DNA from: Pseudoflavonifractor sp. An85
GTDB taxonomy: Bacteria > Bacillota > Clostridia > Oscillospirales > Oscillospiraceae
Assembly: GCF_002161235.1 (NCBI RefSeq)
Contig: NZ_NFHE01000010.1
Coordinates: 24,976-88,975 of the forward strand
Length of the DNA stretch: 64,000 nucleotides
Direction of reading: 5' to 3'
Position numbers and translations under genes: made by a program
Shown here: one piece after another, positions 45,104-53,122 of the stretch
Position numbering within the stretch: the stretch's first letter is position 1
Layout: the number at the start of each line of letters is the position of its first letter
Notes under the pieces: model-generated
What the model saw: only the letters and a program-made list of their open reading frames with translations
Told to the model about the DNA's origin: nothing
Databases searched by the model: none

Positions 45104-46024
45104 TCAGCGATTCACCGAACAGGCCATGCGGTGATAGGTGTGGCGGATGCCACGGATGGCCACGGAATAGGCCTGGATGTTCTCAGGCAGGGACATGCCC
45201 GCATAGCCCGCATCCCCCAGGTGGTGGATGTCGGTGCCGGTCATCTTGCACATCAGGGCAATCTGGCGGATGGTGGCCACGTCCGCCCCCTCCTGAGAGG
45301 TACCAATGGCGGTGATGGTCAGGCAGCCCAGAGAGTGGGCATGGGTGACCAGACCCCGGACGTATTCCATGGTAATGCCGGGGACGGTGCCAGGGGCGGG
45401 AAGGAGAATGATATCCGCCCCCGCCTGGGCAAAGGCGTCGATGTCGGCGGTGGTGATGATGTGCTCGGCCCCCTCGGTGAGGATGCCGGAGGCATGCATC
45501 TTACCGGCGGCCAAAATGACCCGGTCCCCCAGGGCCGCTTTATAGGTTCTCAGGGTGCGGATGATGGCCTCGTTGGTCACGCCCACCCCGGGGTTTCCCG
45601 TGAGAAGGATGAAGTTTACCCCCATCTGCACCGCCCGGCGGGCGTTGTCCAGAGTGGCCTTCCGGCCATCAGTCATGGCCCACAGGTCTCCCTCCTCCTG
45701 CTCCAAGGGCTGGTCCACCGGCTCCAGGTTGATGCCGATGGGGCGGCCGGTGAGGGCCTTGAGCTTTTCCACCACCTCCATGGGCTCACACTGGGGCAAG
45801 CCCTGAATCACGGGTTTTTGGACGTCAAACATGTTTAACAGCAGGATATCCGCCCCCATGGCGGCGGTAAACTCGGCGTTGGTCACGTTGCCCAGCATGG
45901 GCTGAATGTAGCCAATGGACTCGCAGGCCAGCACCCGGCCCTCCGAGCCGGCAATGGAGGCCAGCAAGTCCTCCTTACTCATGGTGCGAAAGTCCGAAGC
46001 GGTGCAATCCAGCAGACGTTTCAT
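45104..46024 (-). CDS. conserved TIM-barrel-like protein of unknown function
   Basis: This 306-aa protein starts MKRLLDCTASDFRTMSKED. It contains alternating strands and helices typical of a (beta/alpha)8 barrel: ADILLLNMF, VNFILLTGNPGVGV, ADIILLPAPGTVPG, GCLTITAIGTSQEG. I know this type of sequence from clostridial genomes, sometimes under names such as PEP phosphonomutase-like or HAD-like. I cannot assign a reaction from what is visible. The ATG at 46024 has AAGGAG about ten bases upstream. It is a single gene. Confidence 0.75.
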   Translation of the reverse strand: MKRLLDCTASDFRTMSKEDLLASIAGSEGRVLACESIGYIQPMLGNVTNAEFTAAMGADILLLNMFDVQKPVIQGLPQCEPMEVVEKLKALTGRPIGINLEPVDQPLEQEEGDLWAMTDGRKATLDNARRAVQMGVNFILLTGNPGVGVTNEAIIRTLRTYKAALGDRVILAAGKMHASGILTEGAEHIITTADIDAFAQAGADIILLPAPGTVPGITMEYVRGLVTHAHSLGCLTITAIGTSQEGADVATIRQIALMCKMTGTDIHHLGDAGYAGMSLPENIQAYSVAIRGIRHTYHRMACSVNR

Positions 46025-46099
46025 GACGCATCTCTCCTTGTAGTTGGGATGCCTCATTATATCATACCTTGCCACACAGGCAAACGGAAAAAGTTATCC

Positions 46100-46128
46100 T
46101 TGCATTTTATCCCATCTTAGGGTATACT
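46100..46128 (+). promoter_or_regulatory. promoter of the MATE leader transcript
   Basis: TTGCAT and TATACT are 17 bp apart. Transcription should start near 46135, giving a leader of about 127 nt before the MATE start codon. Confidence 0.75.
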
Positions 46129-46169
46129 CTCTACCAATCTCATATTCTCTGCTGCCACCGGGTAGTTGA

Positions 46170-46265
46170 ATGTTGTGTGCATTCTTATTTGCGGCGTTAG
46201 GTCTTAGAAGCCGTAAACAAGGGTGCATTTTTCCTTGTTTTTCTGGAAAAGGAGCCTGCATATGA
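46170..46265 (+). CDS. leader peptide ORF upstream of the MATE exporter (putative attenuator)
   Basis: A 31-codon ORF begins ATG TTG TGT GCA TTC and reads MLCAFLFAALG, then RSRKQGCIFP and ends in KGACI. Its TGA overlaps the MATE ATG (ATATGA), so the two are coupled. A terminator hairpin lies inside it (46215-46243). This layout is the classic one for ribosome-stalling attenuation of drug-resistance genes. From memory, RSRKQGCIF-like leader peptides stand before tet-type ribosomal-protection genes in Firmicutes; I cannot check this here. The Shine-Dalgarno of the leader is weak. Confidence 0.6.
   Translation: MLCAFLFAALGLRSRKQGCIFPCFSGKGACI
46215..46243 (+). terminator. attenuator terminator within the MATE leader ORF
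   Basis: The 8-bp stem AAACAAGG/CCTTGTTT followed by TTTC lies between promoter and MATE gene. A second hairpin (GCGGC/GCCGT, 46191-46214) lies just upstream and could compete with it. Confidence 0.65.
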
Positions 46266-47575
46266 TCGAACGCAAACTCAGACGATACATCGTCCCCAAC
46301 ATCCTGGCCATGGTGGGCACCTCCTGCTATGTCCTGGCCGACACCTTCTTCATTGCCCTGGCCCAAGGTTCAGACGGTATCACTGCCCTCAACCTGGTGC
46401 TTCCCCTCTACGGCCTCATTTACGCCCTGGGCTCCATGGTGGGCATCGGCTCTGCCACACGCTACGCCCTGGACAAAGCCGCTGGAGTGCCCCACTATGA
46501 GACGTATTTCTCCAACTCCCTGTGGTGGACCCTGCTCATCAGCCTGCCCTTTGTCATTCTGGGCCTTGTAGCGCCCGGCCCAGTGCTGGCAATCATGGGG
46601 GCAGACGAGACTATTTTACAGGTGGGACAGGATTACATCCGCATTGTGCTGTGTTTTGCCCCCTTGTTCATGCTCAACTATACCTTCACCGCCTTTGCCC
46701 GCAACGATGGTGCTCCCCGCATCGCCATGGCCGCCACCTTGCTCAGTGGAGTATTCAACATCTTCTTTGACTACCTGCTCATGTTCCCCTTAGGGCTAGG
46801 TATGACCGGGGCAGCCCTGGCCACCGGCTTCTCCCCGGTGGTGAGCGTGTGCATTTGCATGCTCCACTACGCCTCCCCCAACAATACCATTCACCTGACC
46901 AAAACCCTGCCCAACCTGGGCCGCCTGATCCGCTCCTGTCAGCTGGGGGTGGTGGCCTTTGTGGGGGAGCTGTCCAGCGGCGTCACCACATTGGTGTTCA
47001 ACCTGTTGCTGCTGCGCCTGGGGGGCAACGTAGCGGTGGCCGCCTACGGGGTGGTGGCCAACATCGCCCTGGTGGGCACCTGCCTGTTCAACGGCGTCTC
47101 TCAGGGCTTGCAGCCCCTGGCCAGCGCCAGCCACGGCATTCAAGACCTGGACGCCCAGCGGCGCATTTACCGCCACGCCATGCACATGGGGCTGAGCATC
47201 GCCGTGGCTCTGGTGGCGGTGGCCCTGTTCTTCACTCCCGCCCTGGTAGCGGCCTTCAACCGCCAGCAATCCCCCGAGTTGGCCTCCTATGCCCAAGTGG
47301 GCATGCGCCTGTATTTCCCTGGCTTTCTCTTTGCCGGGGCCAACATCATCAAATCCGGCTTTTTCAGCGCCACCGCCCAAGGCAAAGAGTCCTCCATTCT
47401 GGCCCTGTGCCGGGGTGTGGCGGCCATTGTGGCCTTTGCCTTCCTCCTCTCCCACCTGTGGGGAATCACGGGAGTGTGGCTGGCCTTCCCCGCCGCGGAG
47501 CTGTTCACCCTGCTGCTGGGCCTGATTCTCACCAAGCGCCCCGGAAAGCAACTGCCCCAACCCACCACCGCATAA
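46262..47575 (+). CDS. MATE-family multidrug/Na+ exporter
   Basis: This 437-aa protein has twelve hydrophobic helices in two similar halves. MATE blocks are PNILAMVGTSCYVLADTFFIAL, GMTGAALATGFSPVVSVCICM and NGVSQGLQPLASASHG. MATE proteins push cationic drugs or metabolites out of the cell in exchange for Na+ or H+. AAAGGAG lies eight bases before the ATG. The leader ORF and terminator upstream suggest induction by a compound that affects translation. Confidence 0.92.
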   Translation: MIERKLRRYIVPNILAMVGTSCYVLADTFFIALAQGSDGITALNLVLPLYGLIYALGSMVGIGSATRYALDKAAGVPHYETYFSNSLWWTLLISLPFVILGLVAPGPVLAIMGADETILQVGQDYIRIVLCFAPLFMLNYTFTAFARNDGAPRIAMAATLLSGVFNIFFDYLLMFPLGLGMTGAALATGFSPVVSVCICMLHYASPNNTIHLTKTLPNLGRLIRSCQLGVVAFVGELSSGVTTLVFNLLLLRLGGNVAVAAYGVVANIALVGTCLFNGVSQGLQPLASASHGIQDLDAQRRIYRHAMHMGLSIAVALVAVALFFTPALVAAFNRQQSPELASYAQVGMRLYFPGFLFAGANIIKSGFFSATAQGKESSILALCRGVAAIVAFAFLLSHLWGITGVWLAFPAAELFTLLLGLILTKRPGKQLPQPTTA

Positions 47576-47579
47576 CCCC

Positions 47580-47612
47580 AAGGCCCTCACCACATGGTGA
47601 GGGCCTTGCTCT
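47580..47612 (+). terminator. terminator of the MATE gene
   Basis: A 12-bp stem AAGGCCCTCACC/GGTGAGGGCCTT is followed by GCTCTCTCTT, a weak U-tract. It lies just after the stop codon. Confidence 0.65.
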
Positions 47613-47615
47613 CTC

Positions 47616-47645
47616 TTGACATCTGGTTTTCTCTTCCACTATACT
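47616..47645 (+). promoter_or_regulatory. promoter of the inositol-phosphatase-like operon
   Basis: TTGACA and TATACT are 18 bp apart, 31 bp before the start codon. Confidence 0.75.
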
Positions 47646-47675
47646 TAAAACCATCCAAATAGGGAGGCATGGACC

Positions 47676-48458
47676 ATGGATTTTCACATTGATATCAACC
47701 AGCTCTCTCAGCTCTGCCGCCAAGGGGGAGAGCTGCTGTACGACAAGGAAGGCTCGTCCCACATCCGCAAAAAAGGGCGCTCGGACTATGTGACCCAAGT
47801 GGATATGGCAGTGCAGAACTTTTTTGCCCAAGAACTACCCAAACACTGGCCTCAAATCCAGTTTATGAGTGAGGAAAAGTCCAACGAGGACCTGGACCCC
47901 AACGCCCCCATGTGGGTGCTGGACCCCGTGGACGGCACCTGCAACCTCATCCACGACCTGCACCTGTCCGCCATTTCTCTGGCTCTGGTGGAGGGGGGCA
48001 TGGTGACCTTGGGCATCGTCTATCACCCCTACACCGGGGAGCTGTTCCACGCCATCCGGGGCCAGGGGGCCTATCTCAACGGCACCCCCATCCATGTCAG
48101 CGATCAAGAAGAGCTGGCCGACAGCCTGGTGGCCATTGGCACCAGCCCCTATCATAAGGAGTGGGCGGAGGAGAATTTCGCCCTGTTCCGCCGGATTTTT
48201 GACCAGTGTTCCGACATCCGCCGCATGGGCAGCGCCGCTTTGGACTTGGCCTATGTGGCCTGCGGACGGCTGGATGCCTACCTGGAGCGGGGGCTGAAGC
48301 CCTGGGACTTTGCCGCCGGTATGCTGCTGGTGGAGGAAGCCGGCGGTCAGGTGTGGGATTACCAGTACGGCACCCCCGTTCCCACCCAGCCCTGGGACAT
48401 TTTCGCTCACAACGGCCGCATCGGGCGGGACATCCCCCTGCTGGCTCCCGCGGAGTAA
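47676..48458 (+). CDS. inositol monophosphatase-family phosphatase
   Basis: This 260-aa Mg2+-dependent phosphatase has the metal-binding motifs SEEKS (about 68-72), WVLDPVDGTCNLIH (about 81-94, DPxDGT) and PWDFAAGMLLVEEAGG near the C-terminus. It may act on inositol phosphate, PAP or fructose bisphosphate; the exact substrate is not clear. RBS AGGGAGG precedes the ATG. A PP2C-like gene follows 12 bp downstream. Confidence 0.9.
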   Translation: MDFHIDINQLSQLCRQGGELLYDKEGSSHIRKKGRSDYVTQVDMAVQNFFAQELPKHWPQIQFMSEEKSNEDLDPNAPMWVLDPVDGTCNLIHDLHLSAISLALVEGGMVTLGIVYHPYTGELFHAIRGQGAYLNGTPIHVSDQEELADSLVAIGTSPYHKEWAEENFALFRRIFDQCSDIRRMGSAALDLAYVACGRLDAYLERGLKPWDFAAGMLLVEEAGGQVWDYQYGTPVPTQPWDIFAHNGRIGRDIPLLAPAE

Positions 48459-48470
48459 GAGGACCGAACC

Positions 48471-49331
48471 GTGCGTATTTTGGACACTCTATCTTCCACC
48501 GGTCTTTCCGTCAACGAGGATTTTTTCCTCACCCAACCGGGCCGCTGGGCCATTTTGCTGGACGGCTCCTCGGGCCTGACCCCCAGCGTATTGCTCCCAT
48601 ACGTGGACCCCGGCATCCGCAGCGACGCCCAGTGGTTGGTGCGCGCCTTTGCCCATGCCTTCACCCAGGTGGAGCAGCCCCAAATTCCCCTGCCCCAAGT
48701 GGTGGACCATGCGCTGGCCATGGTGGAAGAACAGTATCAGGCCATGCCCATTCCCGCCCATCTGCGTGGGCCGGAGTATGAGCCCTCCGCCTCTCTGTCC
48801 ATCCTCCGCGCCACCCCCACAGGGGCAGAGCTATTTATGCTGGGGGACTGCACCGCCATCTGGACAGGTGGAGACTACCAAGACCCCGCCGTCTCCCGCC
48901 TGGACCAGCGGGCCTTGCAGCTGTGCCAACAGCTGGCCGCCTCCACGGGAAAGAGCATTGCCCAGGCCACCCAACTGCCGGAAGTGCGTCAGATGCTACG
49001 GAAACATCGGCACAACAAAAACCGTCTGGACCTACCGGACGGCTACGGGGTGCTCTCTCCCCGCACCGGTCTGGCCCAGTACGGCACGCTGATCTCCCTG
49101 TCCGCCCAAGAGGTGGGCCATGTGCTGTTGATGTCCGACGGATTGGCCGCCGGATACCAGGTGTACGGGCTGGAAGACGGCCCCCAGACGTATTTGGAGG
49201 CCGCCAAAGCCTCCGGACTTTCCGCTCTGGAGACCCGCCTGCGGGAGGTGGAGCATGCCGACCCGGATTTTTGCCGCTTCCCCCGCCTGAAACCCAGCGA
49301 CGACGCCAGCGGCGTGTTGGTGGAACTGTAA
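48471..49331 (+). CDS. PP2C-like (PPM-family) protein phosphatase
   Basis: This 286-aa protein has short PPM motifs in order: AILLDGSSGL, LFMLGDCTAIW, VLLMSDGLAAG and SDDASGVLVEL at the end (metal-binding Asp residues). PPM enzymes remove phosphate from Ser/Thr. No partner kinase is nearby. The start is GTG after AAGAGGA. It shares an operon with the inositol-phosphatase-like gene. Confidence 0.78.
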   Translation: MRILDTLSSTGLSVNEDFFLTQPGRWAILLDGSSGLTPSVLLPYVDPGIRSDAQWLVRAFAHAFTQVEQPQIPLPQVVDHALAMVEEQYQAMPIPAHLRGPEYEPSASLSILRATPTGAELFMLGDCTAIWTGGDYQDPAVSRLDQRALQLCQQLAASTGKSIAQATQLPEVRQMLRKHRHNKNRLDLPDGYGVLSPRTGLAQYGTLISLSAQEVGHVLLMSDGLAAGYQVYGLEDGPQTYLEAAKASGLSALETRLREVEHADPDFCRFPRLKPSDDASGVLVEL

Positions 49332-49336
49332 CATCG

Positions 49337-49371
49337 AAAAAAGACTGTCTTTTCAGACAGTCTTTTTTTCA
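49337..49371 (+). terminator. intrinsic terminator of the phosphatase operon
   Basis: The stem AAAGACTGTCT/AGACAGTCTTT with a T7 tail lies a few bases after the stop and runs into the 3' end of the converging gene. Confidence 0.9.
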
Positions 49372-50081
49372 TACCTTTCCATACTGGCACAGCATGCGGG
49401 CTTTTGGCCCTTGGCCTTGGCTGCCTTGGTCACACGCAGAATCAAATACACCCCAAATATTACGGTATATACCAGGACATCCACCCACTTTTTGGGGAGC
49501 TTGGGGACAAACAGCACCATCACATGGACGTAGATCAGTGCAAAAAAGGCGTAAGCCAGCCGTTGCAGCCGCTTCCAGTCCTTGGCCTTCATCTTCCCCC
49601 GCACCGCCTGGAAAGAGGTCACCATCAGGGGAATCATAATGGCAATCATTACCACGGAAATCAGCGCCGCCGCCAACGTCTGGGGCTTCATCTGGCCGGG
49701 GTTGGTGAACAGGGTCACAAAGTGCTTTCGGCCATAAATGATGTTGTGGCCCAGGGTGAGCAGACAGGCAATGATGGATAGCGGCCCGCGAATGCCCATC
49801 AGGCGGCGCACCATGGGACGCTTGGCATCCAAAGCCCCGGTGTACATCACCACCACAAACATGGCGGTGGACAGCGCGCCTCGCTTGAAGAGGTTTACCA
49901 CGTAGTCGGTGAGCCATTCCGGCGCCACCTCGTACACGCCGCACACATAATACACCACTTCTGCCACCACCACTGCCACCGCCAGGGCGTAAAATACGCC
50001 AGGACGCTTGCGGATGGCCCCGTGGCAGCCCAGGGCAAAGATAAGGGTCAATACCAATGAAATCAGGATGTAGGGATACAT
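49353..50081 (-). CDS. haem-type ferric-reductase-like membrane protein
   Basis: This 242-aa protein has six hydrophobic helices. Conserved-looking His residues are in TLGHNIIYGRKHF and IYVHVMVLF, and the sequence RGPLSIIACLLTLGH resembles the ferric-reductase-like TM domain family (MsrQ/YedZ-like). It would bind haem and pass electrons in the membrane. No partner oxidoreductase (such as MsrP) is nearby, so the role is uncertain. RBS AAGGAGG precedes the ATG. Confidence 0.6.
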   Translation of the reverse strand: MYPYILISLVLTLIFALGCHGAIRKRPGVFYALAVAVVVAEVVYYVCGVYEVAPEWLTDYVVNLFKRGALSTAMFVVVMYTGALDAKRPMVRRLMGIRGPLSIIACLLTLGHNIIYGRKHFVTLFTNPGQMKPQTLAAALISVVMIAIMIPLMVTSFQAVRGKMKAKDWKRLQRLAYAFFALIYVHVMVLFVPKLPKKWVDVLVYTVIFGVYLILRVTKAAKAKGQKPACCASMERYEKKTV

Positions 50082-50290
50082 GCCAATCCTCCTTTGAAGT
50101 GTTCATCCGTTCCTTGTGTTAGCCTTCGCTAACTGTCCGAGAGTATATTATATTTCACATGGCAAGTCAACTATTTTTTGTCGTTTTGTATGAATTGTGG
50201 AATTTTTACACAGCTTTCGCCGATATTTTGGAATGGCATTTTTATGCTGGCTTTTCCTCTGTGAATAGGGAAGAGTGAATCAGTAAAAAG

Positions 50291-50326
50291 TAAACCCGCC
50301 AAACTTCCTTGAAGTTTGGCGGGTTT
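50291..50326 (-). terminator. terminator of tRNA-Arg
   Basis: A 16-bp stem AAACCCGCCAAACTTC/GAAGTTTGGCGGGTTT lies directly after the tRNA, with TACTTTTTACT on the minus strand. Confidence 0.85.
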
Positions 50327-50401
50327 TGGCACCCCCGGCGAGAATCGAACTCACAACTAACCCTTAGGAGGGGCTTGTTATATCCATTTAACTACGGAGG
50401 C
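50327..50401 (-). tRNA. tRNA-Arg (anticodon CCT)
   Basis: On the minus strand a full cloverleaf forms: acceptor GCCTCCG/CGGGGGT, D-stem GTTA/TAAC, anticodon stem AGCCC/GGGTT with loop CTCCTAA (anticodon CCT, reads AGG), and T-arm GTGAG TTCGATT CTCGC. The discriminator is G and CCA is encoded. The 50082-50326 gap to its left holds the terminator and AT-rich sequence. Confidence 0.95.
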
Positions 50402-50517
50402 CTATGCACTTGTGGGGCGGTTCCAACCGCCTGATATATTGTACTCATTTCCGCCCAAACTGTCAATGCATCACAAGAACGTTTCTGGAATTGGGCCGGT
50501 TTTCTCCCCTTCTGCCG

Positions 50518-50546
50518 TTGCAATCCCACCCTTTTGGGGATATAAT
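50518..50546 (+). promoter_or_regulatory. sigma-A promoter of typA
   Basis: TTGCAA and TATAAT are 17 bp apart, about 95 bp before the typA ATG. Confidence 0.8.
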
Positions 50547-50640
50547 AAGTGACTGTGTTTGAATGGAATGTGGGGATACTGTCCACATCCATATGGTATT
50601 TTTTGGTTGCCTACAACCTCACAAATAAGGAGAACGAGAG

Positions 50641-52467
50641 ATGCAGAACGAGAAATTGAGAAACGTAGCCATCATCGCCCACGTTGACCACGGCAAGACC
50701 ACTCTGGTGGACGAAATGCTCAAGCAGGGCGGCATTTACCGGGAGAATCAGGCCACCGTGGACCGTGTCATGGACTCCAATGACCTGGAACGTGAGCGCG
50801 GCATCACCATTCTGGCCAAGAACACCGCAGTATTTTATAAGGATACCAAAATCAACATCGTGGATACCCCGGGCCACGCCGACTTTGGCGGCGAGGTGGA
50901 GCGCATCTTGAAGATGGTCAACGGCGTTATCCTGCTGGTGGACGCCGCCGAAGGCCCCATGCCTCAGACCCGTTTCGTGCTCTCCCGTGCTCTGGAGCTG
51001 GGCCACCGGGTCATCGTGGTGGTCAACAAGATTGACCGTCCCGACCAGCGCATCCACCAGGTGGTGGACGAGGTGCTGGAGCTGCTGATGGATCTGGACG
51101 CCACCGACGAGCAGCTGGACTCCCCCACCCTGTTCTGCTCCGGCCGTCAGGGCACCGCTTCCTACTCTCCCGACGTACCCGGCACCGATTTGGTACCCCT
51201 GTTCGAGACCATTCTGGAGTATATCCCCGCCCCCCAGTGCGAGCCCGAGGATCCTTTCCAGATGCTGGTCTCCTCCATCGACTACAACGAGTTTGTGGGC
51301 CGCATCGCCATTGGCCGCATTGAGCGTGGCACCATCAAGCAGAACCAGGAGATTGTGGTGTGCAACTACCACAACCCCGATGAGGTGAAGAAGGCCAAGG
51401 CCGTGAGCCTGTACACCTTCGATGGTCTGGCCCGCACCCCCGTCACCGAGGCCACCGCTGGCGAGATCATCGCCATGAGCGGCATTGGCGACATCACCAT
51501 CGGTGACACCATCTGCGCCAAGGACGTGGTGGAGCCCATGGAGTTTGTGAAAATCTCCGCCCCCACCCTGGAGATGACCTTCTCCGTCAACGACTCCCCC
51601 TTCGCCGGTCGCGAGGGTAAGTTCGTCACCAGCCGTCAGCTGCGGGACCGTCTGTTCCGGGAAACCCTGAAGGACGTGTCCCTGCGGGTCACCGAGGTGG
51701 AGGACTCCACCGACTCCTTCAACGTGGCTGGCCGCGGCGAGATGTCCCTGTCCATCCTCATTGAGACCATGCGCCGAGAGGGCTATGAATTCCAGGTCTC
51801 TCCCCCCCGCGTGCTCTACCAGGAGATCGACGGGGTCAAGTGCGAGCCTGTGGAGCGCGTGGTCACCGACGTGCCCTCCGACAACGTGGGCGCTGTCATG
51901 GAGAAGCTGGGCGCCCGCAAGGCCGAATTTCTCTCCATGACCCCTGTGGGCAACCGCATGAAGCTGGAGTTCCTGGTCCCCTCCCGTGGTCTGTTTGGCT
52001 ACCGCAACGAGTTTTTGACCGACACCAAGGGCGAAGGCATCATGGCCTCCGTCTTTGAGAAGTACGTGCCCTACAAGGGCGATATCCAGCGTCGCAACAC
52101 CGGCTCTCTGGTAGCCCACGAGACCGGCGAGTCCGTGGCCTACGGCCTGTTTGCCGCCCAGGATCGCGGCGCACTGTTCATCGGCGCTGGTGTGCCCGTG
52201 TATGAGGGCATGGTGGTGGGCGTGTGCCCCAAGATGGAGGACATCACCGTCAACGTCTGCCGCAAAAAGCAGCTGACCAACATGCGTGCTTCCGGCTCTG
52301 ACGAGGCTCTGCGTCTGGTGCCTCCCCGTATTCTCTCCCTGGAGCAGTGCCTGGAGTTTCTGGCCGACGACGAGATTCTGGAGGTCACCCCCGAGAATCT
52401 GCGCCTGCGCAAGCGCATTCTCAACCACGAGCAGCGCATGAAGGCCCAGAAGGGTAAGAAGTCCTAA
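50641..52467 (+). CDS. typA: translational GTPase TypA/BipA
   Basis: This 608-aa ribosome-binding GTPase has G1 [10 protein letters not shown]2 RGITI, G3 [11 protein letters not shown] and G4 NKIDRPDQR, followed by the EF-G-like domains II, III and V and the BipA C-terminal domain ([19 protein letters not shown]). It aids ribosome assembly and stress growth. RBS AAGGAG lies close upstream. Confidence 0.97.
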   Translation: MQNEKLRNVAIIAHVDHGKTTLVDEMLKQGGIYRENQATVDRVMDSNDLERERGITILAKNTAVFYKDTKINIVDTPGHADFGGEVERILKMVNGVILLVDAAEGPMPQTRFVLSRALELGHRVIVVVNKIDRPDQRIHQVVDEVLELLMDLDATDEQLDSPTLFCSGRQGTASYSPDVPGTDLVPLFETILEYIPAPQCEPEDPFQMLVSSIDYNEFVGRIAIGRIERGTIKQNQEIVVCNYHNPDEVKKAKAVSLYTFDGLARTPVTEATAGEIIAMSGIGDITIGDTICAKDVVEPMEFVKISAPTLEMTFSVNDSPFAGREGKFVTSRQLRDRLFRETLKDVSLRVTEVEDSTDSFNVAGRGEMSLSILIETMRREGYEFQVSPPRVLYQEIDGVKCEPVERVVTDVPSDNVGAVMEKLGARKAEFLSMTPVGNRMKLEFLVPSRGLFGYRNEFLTDTKGEGIMASVFEKYVPYKGDIQRRNTGSLVAHETGESVAYGLFAAQDRGALFIGAGVPVYEGMVVGVCPKMEDITVNVCRKKQLTNMRASGSDEALRLVPPRILSLEQCLEFLADDEILEVTPENLRLRKRILNHEQRMKAQKGKKS

Positions 52468-52486
52468 AGCACTTCAAAACCATTTA

Positions 52487-52536
52487 AAAAAGTCAGTGGT
52501 AACCGCCGAAATGGCGGTTACCACTGACTTTTTTGC
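52487..52536. terminator. bidirectional terminator after typA
   Basis: A 20-bp perfect stem (AAAAGTCAGTGGTAACCGCC and its complement) has T-runs on both strands and sits between typA and the converging XRE gene. Confidence 0.92.
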
Positions 52537-52553
52537 AGCTCATAAAAATGATC

Positions 52554-52799
52554 TTACTCTGGTATACAAAAGAGCTCTTCCATCTTCACACCAAAAACTT
52601 GTGATAAACCATACAACTCTATGTCTGTCACCGTCCGGGTCTTGTCCTCAATGCGTGAGATCGACCCACGGCAGACATAAATGGCCATTGTCTCAAGTTG
52701 ATTGGAAACGGCCTGTTGACTCATGCCTCTGGCAAGCCGCAATTCTTTCACCTTGTCCCCTACCATATTCATGGCTTTGCCGTCAATAATTCTTGCCAA
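52554..52799 (-). CDS. small XRE-family transcription regulator
   Basis: This protein of about 81 aa holds one helix-turn-helix domain: VGDKVKELRLARGMSQQAV, then SISRIEDKTRTVTDIELYGLSQVFGV. It resembles Cro/SinR-like repressors with no second domain. The start is not certain. TTG at 52799 has AAGGGGTGG upstream, while ATGs at 52772, 52766 and 52832 lack a clear site. Two near-identical TGTCYT..AGGACA sites lie upstream, so self-regulation is likely. Confidence 0.75.
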   Translation of the reverse strand: MARIIDGKAMNMVGDKVKELRLARGMSQQAVSNQLETMAIYVCRGSISRIEDKTRTVTDIELYGLSQVFGVKMEELFCIPE

Positions 52800-52813
52800 T
52801 TGCCCACCACCCC

Positions 52814-52882
52814 TTGTCTTGACACAGGACATACCGTTAAGCTATACTATTTTTCAAAGCAAGTTGTCTTATGACAGGACAA
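52814..52882. promoter_or_regulatory. paired palindromic operator-like repeats
   Basis: TTGTCTTGACACAGGACA (about 52814-52831) and TTGTCTTATGACAGGACA (about 52864-52881) are near-identical, each with TGTCTT/AGGACA half-sites. They lie 50 bp apart and flank the divergent promoter region between the XRE gene and the small ORF at 52932. They are probably binding sites for the XRE protein. Confidence 0.65.
52819..52848 (+). promoter_or_regulatory. plus-strand promoter facing away from the XRE gene
   Basis: TTGACA and TATACT are 18 bp apart. The -35 box lies inside the first operator-like repeat, so the XRE protein should block it. Confidence 0.6.
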
Positions 52883-52931
52883 AGCAAAAATAAATAGGGG
52901 AGAATAGAAAACGCGTGGCAGCAGCCGAGAA

Positions 52932-53021
52932 ATGAATGAAACCGTCATTCTTGGTTGGGATTACTTCCCCTATAATGAGGAATTACCACAAGTTTTAACG
53001 GAAGAACCAGAGTTGCTTTGA
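52932..53021 (+). CDS. putative 29-aa acidic peptide ORF
   Basis: A 29-codon ORF downstream of the operator-controlled promoter begins MNETVILGWDYFPYN and ends in EEPELL. The transcript would run from about 52855 to the terminator at 53078. GGGGAGAA lies about 30 bases upstream, and a six-codon frame from GTG (52916) overlaps its ATG, so coupling is possible. No family is recognised. It may be a small protein, or the RNA may matter rather than the peptide. The rest of the 52800-53122 gap holds only the features listed here. Confidence 0.3.
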   Translation: MNETVILGWDYFPYNEELPQVLTEEPELL

Positions 53022-53077
53022 CAGAGAAAGAAATACTCCTTATTTTTAGCCCTTTTATATTGTTGTGCGCAAAAAAA

Positions 53078-53118
53078 GATGTGTCGTAAAACTTTCGTTT
53101 TGCGACACATCCTTTTTG
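53078..53118. terminator. bidirectional intrinsic terminator
   Basis: The stem AGATGTGTCG..AAAC/GTTTTGCGACACATC has A/T runs on both sides. It ends the small plus-strand transcript and the converging membrane-protein gene. Confidence 0.85.
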
Positions 53119-53122
53119 TTGG

